From Pseudomonas phenolilytica (lineage in GTDB: Bacteria; Pseudomonadota; Gammaproteobacteria; Pseudomonadales; Pseudomonadaceae): DNA of 64,000 bases. The stretch covers positions 264,001-328,000 of the forward strand of contig NZ_CP058908.1 in NCBI RefSeq assembly GCF_021432765.1. The letters run 5' to 3'. Each line of letters opens with the position of its first letter. Position 1 is the first letter of the stretch. The position numbers and the translations under genes are program-made. A model generated the notes under the pieces. It was not told where the DNA came from. It ran no database searches and saw nothing but the letters and a program-made list of their open reading frames with translations. Positions 60,102 to 64,000 of the stretch are shown piece by piece.

Positions 60102-61439
60102 TCACGCACAAACTTTTGCTACTACTTTCGCCAACGCCTCAGCATGCTCGCGCACCTGCTTCTCATCGTCGCCCTCTACCATGACCCGTACCAACGGTTC
60201 TGTACCGGACTTGCGCAGCAATACGCGCCCGCGACCAGCCATACGCTCAGTAACATCGTCGCAGGCTGCCTGCACGTCAGGATGTGAAAGTGGATCGATT
60301 CCGCCAGAGTAGCGCACGTTTATCAGCACCTGCGGACATTTATGCCACGCGAGGCGCTCCTGCGCGAGGGATTGGCCTCGGCGACGCAGCGCCAGTACGA
60401 CTTGCAGCGCTGCAATGATGGCATCCCCGGTTGTCGTATGCTGAGCGCAAACGATATGCCCGGAATTCTCTCCCCCTAGCGGCCAACCACGCTCCAGCAT
60501 CTCGGCAATGACGTAGCGGTCGCCCACCTTGGCACGCACGAACGGAATCTCGCGCGCCTTCAACGCCAGCTCCAGACCGAGATTGCTCATCAACGTACCC
60601 ACCACACCACCGCTCAGGCGCTCGCGCTCCTGCAGGTCGGTAGCAATGATGTACAGAAGCTCATCGCCATCCACGACTGCCCCGGTATGATCGACCATCA
60701 TCACGCGATCGCCATCGCCATCGAAGGCGATACCCATATCGGCGCCGTTCTCGACCACAGCCTTCTGCAACTGGCCGACATGGGTCGAACCGACATCTGC
60801 GTTGATATTCAGCCCATCAGGCTGCACTCCAATCACGACCACCTGCGCGCCGAGTTCGCGGAATACGCTCGGCGCAACCTTATAGGTGGCGCCATGCGCG
60901 CAATCGATAACCAACTTGAGGCCACTGAAATCGGTACTTGTCGGCACGCTGCTCTTGCAGAACTCGATGTAGCGCCCAGCCGCGTCGTTGATCCGCGACG
61001 CCTTGCCCAACTGAGCCGATTCGACAACCGTCATCGGCGCATCCAGCAACTCCTCTATCATCAGCTCGACCTCGTCCGGCAGTTTGGTGCCACGACCGGA
61101 AAAGAACTTGATGCCATTGTCGTGATGCGGATTGTGCGAGGCGCTGATCACGATACCGGCCTCGGCGTGGAACGTGCGCGTCAGATATGCCACTGCCGGC
61201 GTCGGCATCGGCCCCAGCAACAACACATCGGCACCCGCCGCAGACAGCCCGGCCTGCAATGCAGATTCGAACATATAACCGGAAATGCGGGTGTCCTTAC
61301 CGATCAGGATGCGGCACTTGCCCTGCTTACGAAAAGCCATGCCTGCCGCCCAACCCAGCTTGAGCATGAAATCCGGCGTGATCGGAAACTGCCCGACATG
61401 CCCGCGAATTCCGTCCGTGCCGAAGTACTTTCTACCCAT
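60102..61439 (-). CDS. glmM: Phosphoglucosamine mutase
   Basis: A 445-residue enzyme converting glucosamine-6-phosphate to glucosamine-1-phosphate for peptidoglycan and LPS. N-terminal [11 protein letters not shown]; phosphoserine Ser101 in I-S-A-S-H-N-P; metal loop D-G-D-G-D-R; C-terminal phosphate-binding R-K-S-G-T-E-P. ATG 61439 is preferred over a GTG two codons earlier because family proteins begin M-x-R-K-Y. folP ends 13 bases upstream. Confidence 0.97.
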   Translation of the reverse strand: MGRKYFGTDGIRGHVGQFPITPDFMLKLGWAAGMAFRKQGKCRILIGKDTRISGYMFESALQAGLSAAGADVLLLGPMPTPAVAYLTRTFHAEAGIVISASHNPHHDNGIKFFSGRGTKLPDEVELMIEELLDAPMTVVESAQLGKASRINDAAGRYIEFCKSSVPTSTDFSGLKLVIDCAHGATYKVAPSVFRELGAQVVVIGVQPDGLNINADVGSTHVGQLQKAVVENGADMGIAFDGDGDRVMMVDHTGAVVDGDELLYIIATDLQERERLSGGVVGTLMSNLGLELALKAREIPFVRAKVGDRYVIAEMLERGWPLGGENSGHIVCAQHTTTGDAIIAALQVVLALRRRGQSLAQERLAWHKCPQVLINVRYSGGIDPLSHPDVQAACDDVTERMAGRGRVLLRKSGTEPLVRVMVEGDDEKQVREHAEALAKVVAKVCA

Positions 61440-61452
61440 GAACACCGTCCCT

Positions 61453-62304
61453 TTATTCTGCAGATTGGACTGCAGCTATCATTCGAACCACGTCAATCGT
61501 CTCGGCTACGTCGTGCACGCGAATAATCTGTGCCCCCTTGGTAACCGCTAGCGCTGCCAGTGCGAGGCTGCCATAGAGCCGTTCATTCACCTCGCGCCCG
61601 AGCACCTTGCCAATCATGGTCTTGCGCGACACACCGACCAGCAGCGGCCGCCCAAGCGCATGCAGCCGCTCAAGATGCTTGAACAGACTGAGATTGTGTT
61701 CGAGCGTCTTGGCAAAGCCGAATCCTGGATCGAGCACGATTCGCTCAGCCTTGATGCCAGCGGCCACACACTCGGCCATTCGCTGTGCGAGGAAATCGCA
61801 CACCTCGCTGGTCACGTCGGAGTACTGCGGGTCGTCCTGCATATCGCCAGGCTCACCCCGCATGTGCATCAGACAAACTGGCAAGCCAGTATCGAGCGCC
61901 GCATCCAATGCGCCGTCGCGACGCAGCGAGCGCACGTCATTGACCAGACCAGCACCAAGCCGCGCAACCTCTCGAATCACCGCCGGAGTCGACGTATCGA
62001 CAGAAATCACCACGTCCAGCTCGCGCGCAATCGCTTCCACCACTGGCGCCACACGCTCGAGCTCTTCTGTCGGCGAAACCGCACGCGCCCCGGGGCGCGT
62101 CGACTCACCACCGACATCAAGCAGCGTTGCGCCGGCACGCACCATCGACTCGGCATGCTTCAACGCCGCATCTTTCAGCGCGTAGCGCCCACCATCGGAG
62201 AAAGAATCAGGGGTGACATTCAGAATACCCATCACTTGCGGACGGGTTAAATCAAGAACCCGGCTACCACAGGATAGCCGGGCCACAGACAACGTTTCGC
62301 TCAT
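61453..62304 (-). CDS. folP: Dihydropteroate synthase
   Basis: A 283-residue TIM-barrel folate enzyme joining p-aminobenzoate to hydroxymethyldihydropterin diphosphate, the sulfonamide target. Signatures [15 protein letters not shown] near 27-41, [10 protein letters not shown] near 65 and D-P-G-F-G-F-A-K near 190. ATG 62304 with AAGGCG five bases upstream. Follows ftsH by 16 bases, the usual ftsH-folP-glmM order. Confidence 0.96.
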   Translation of the reverse strand: MSETLSVARLSCGSRVLDLTRPQVMGILNVTPDSFSDGGRYALKDAALKHAESMVRAGATLLDVGGESTRPGARAVSPTEELERVAPVVEAIARELDVVISVDTSTPAVIREVARLGAGLVNDVRSLRRDGALDAALDTGLPVCLMHMRGEPGDMQDDPQYSDVTSEVCDFLAQRMAECVAAGIKAERIVLDPGFGFAKTLEHNLSLFKHLERLHALGRPLLVGVSRKTMIGKVLGREVNERLYGSLALAALAVTKGAQIIRVHDVAETIDVVRMIAAVQSAE

Positions 62305-62320
62305 TTGAACGCCTTGAGGC

Positions 62321-64000
62321 TTAATGTTCGCCGGCCGGGCCTCCGATCGGCGTTTCTGGCCGCCCGCTCTCGGGCTGGGTTGATTTGCCCGACGCCCCCG
62401 AACCACCCTGCCAATCACGCGGTTCGCGCGGAGGCCGTCCAGCCATGATGTCGTCGATCTGCTCGGCATCGATGGTTTCGTATTTCATCAGCGCCTCAGC
62501 CATCATGTCCAGCCGATCGCGATTATCCGCCAGTATCTGTTTGGCAGTGCCGTAGCAATGATCGATGATGCTGCGCACCTCCTGATCGATCAGCTTGGCC
62601 GTCTCACCCGAAACGTTGGTGTGCTGGCTTCCGGCACTGCGACCGAGGAACACCTCGCCCTCTTCTTCGGCATACATCAGCGGTCCAAGCTTTTCCGAAA
62701 GCCCCCACTTGGTAACCATGTTTCGCGCGAGTTGCGTAGCCCGCATGATGTCGTTGGACGCGCCAGTGGTCACACCCTCGAAGCCGAGCGTCATTTCCTC
62801 GGCGATGCGCCCACCGAACAGCGAACATATCTGGCTGATCAATGCGCGTTTGGACAGGCTGTAGCGATCTTCTTCAGGAAGAAACATCGTCACGCCGAGC
62901 GCGCGACCGCGCGGGATGATCGATACCTTGTAGACCGGATCGTGCTCGGGCACCACGCGACCGACGATTGCGTGCCCCGCCTCGTGATACGCGGTATTGA
63001 GCTTCTCCTTTTCGGACATGACCATTGATTTGCGCTCGGCGCCCATCATGATCTTATCCTTGGCCAGCTCGAACTCCTTCATTTCAACGATGCGCTTGTT
63101 GGCTCGCGCGGCGAACAACGAGGCCTCGTTGACCAGATTGGCCAGATCGGCGCCGGAGAAGCCTGGAGTACCACGAGCGATCACAGCCGGTTCGACGTTA
63201 TCGCCCACCGGAACCTTGCGCATGTGCACCTTGAGAATCTGCTCGCGACCGCGGATGTCCGGCAGTCCCACCACGACCTGGCGGTCGAAGCGACCGGGAC
63301 GCAGCAGGGCCGGATCGAGCACGTCCGGACGGTTGGTGGCGGCGATGACGATGATGCCGTCATTCATCTCGAAACCATCCATCTCCACCAGTAACTGGTT
63401 GAGGGTCTGCTCACGCTCGTCATGACCACCGCCTAAACCCGCGCCACGGTGGCGACCCACCGCATCGATCTCGTCGATGAAGATGATGCACGGCGCATGT
63501 TTCTTAGCCTGCTCGAACATGTCGCGCACACGGCTGGCGCCGACACCGACGAACATCTCGACGAAGTCGGAACCGGAAATGGTGAAGAACGGTACCTTGG
63601 CCTCGCCAGCGATGGCCTTGGCCAGCAGCGTCTTACCGGTACCGGGAGGACCGACCATCAACACGCCGCGCGGAATTCGGCCACCGAGCCGCTGGAACTT
63701 GCCGGGATCACGCAAGAATTCGACCAGCTCATGCACTTCCTCCTTGGCCTCGTCACAACCGGCAACATCGGCAAAGGTGGTCTTGACCTGGTCTTCGGAC
63801 AGCAGGCGCGCCTTGCTCTTGCCAAAGCTCATCGGGCCGCCCTTGCCACCCGCGCCGCCCTGCATCTGCCGCATGAAGAACATGAACACCGCGATGATCA
63901 CCAGAATCGGGAAGCTCGCCACCAGCAGCTGCGTCCAGATGCTCTGCTGCTCCGGCTGCTTGCCTTCGATGATCACATTGTTGTTGATCAAATCGCCAAT
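62321..64000 (-). CDS. ftsH: ATP-dependent zinc metalloprotease FtsH, 5' end cut by window edge
   Basis: The C-terminal 559 residues of the membrane AAA protease that degrades LpxC, sigma-32 and misassembled membrane proteins. Visible: second membrane helix ([15 protein letters not shown]), AAA+ domain with [16 protein letters not shown] and SRH, and the protease domain with zinc motif H-E-A-G-H. The tail ends P-I-G-G-P-A-G-E-H. The frame stays open to 64000, so roughly 80 N-terminal residues lie outside; an in-frame TTG near 63991 is not the real start. Confidence 0.97.
   Translation of the reverse strand: MGDLINNNVIIEGKQPEQQSIWTQLLVASFPILVIIAVFMFFMRQMQGGAGGKGGPMSFGKSKARLLSEDQVKTTFADVAGCDEAKEEVHELVEFLRDPGKFQRLGGRIPRGVLMVGPPGTGKTLLAKAIAGEAKVPFFTISGSDFVEMFVGVGASRVRDMFEQAKKHAPCIIFIDEIDAVGRHRGAGLGGGHDEREQTLNQLLVEMDGFEMNDGIIVIAATNRPDVLDPALLRPGRFDRQVVVGLPDIRGREQILKVHMRKVPVGDNVEPAVIARGTPGFSGADLANLVNEASLFAARANKRIVEMKEFELAKDKIMMGAERKSMVMSEKEKLNTAYHEAGHAIVGRVVPEHDPVYKVSIIPRGRALGVTMFLPEEDRYSLSKRALISQICSLFGGRIAEEMTLGFEGVTTGASNDIMRATQLARNMVTKWGLSEKLGPLMYAEEEGEVFLGRSAGSQHTNVSGETAKLIDQEVRSIIDHCYGTAKQILADNRDRLDMMAEALMKYETIDAEQIDDIMAGRPPREPRDWQGGSGASGKSTQPESGRPETPIGGPAGEH

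Overview
This 64 kb window is ordinary chromosome from a high-GC gammaproteobacterium of the Pseudomonadaceae. The marker combination is strongly Pseudomonas-type: a PrrF iron sRNA beside cbpA and phuW, the CbrX-CbrA-CbrB/CrcZ carbon-control locus, RetS, LpoP next to PBP1b, and the purH-purD-retS and pnp-rpsO-truB-rbfA-infB-nusA-rimP gene orders. Protein sequences sit close to, but distinct from, P. aeruginosa, and I lean towards the P. stutzeri group (Stutzerimonas). That genus call is inference from memory, not a search.

Layout. 1-12.5 kb: ilvI (cut by the left edge), a DUF4124 protein, yqcC-lpoP-mrcB (peptidoglycan synthesis), a kinase/ATPase fusion, a methyltransferase, a TfoX C-terminal protein, cbpA, a single prrF sRNA with Fur box, and a reduced haem-uptake cluster phuW-phuV-phuU. 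12.6-29.2 kb: a Rieske protein, dsbD, aroQ, accBC, prmA, a DUF3426 protein, dusB-fis, purH, purD, retS and two membrane-protein genes. 29.2-34 kb: a 28-residue membrane peptide gene, a solitary rmlD-like gene, sfsA, an aminotransferase, dksA and gluQ. 34-39.3 kb: cbrX-cbrA-cbrB and crcZ. 39.3-45.5 kb: pcnB-folK-panB-panC-panD and pgi. 45.6-49.7 kb: a DUF748 protein, two DUF2845 paralogues and a BON-domain protein. 49.9-64 kb, all on the minus strand: ftsH (cut by the right edge)-folP-glmM-tpiA-secG-tRNA-Leu, then tRNA-fMet-rimP-nusA-infB-rbfA-truB-rpsO-pnp.

The genes are mostly housekeeping (translation, cell wall, fatty acid, purine and pantothenate synthesis) interleaved with global regulators: Fis, DksA, RetS, CbrAB/CrcZ and PrrF. 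Against my memory of the PAO1 map, 1-12.5 kb and 29-64 kb match the PA4696-PA4751 stretch, while 13-27 kb matches PA4845-PA4856, so the middle block is a relocated piece of core chromosome and not foreign DNA.

I saw no transposase, integrase, prophage gene, CRISPR array, toxin-antitoxin or defence cluster, and I do not claim a new system. The most useful items are the non-coding ones (prrF, crcZ and its sigma-54/CbrB control region, tandem terminators after tRNA-fMet), the very small genes (cbrX, the 28-residue peptide), a sigma-54-like promoter before the BON gene, and the missing phuR/phuS/phuT.
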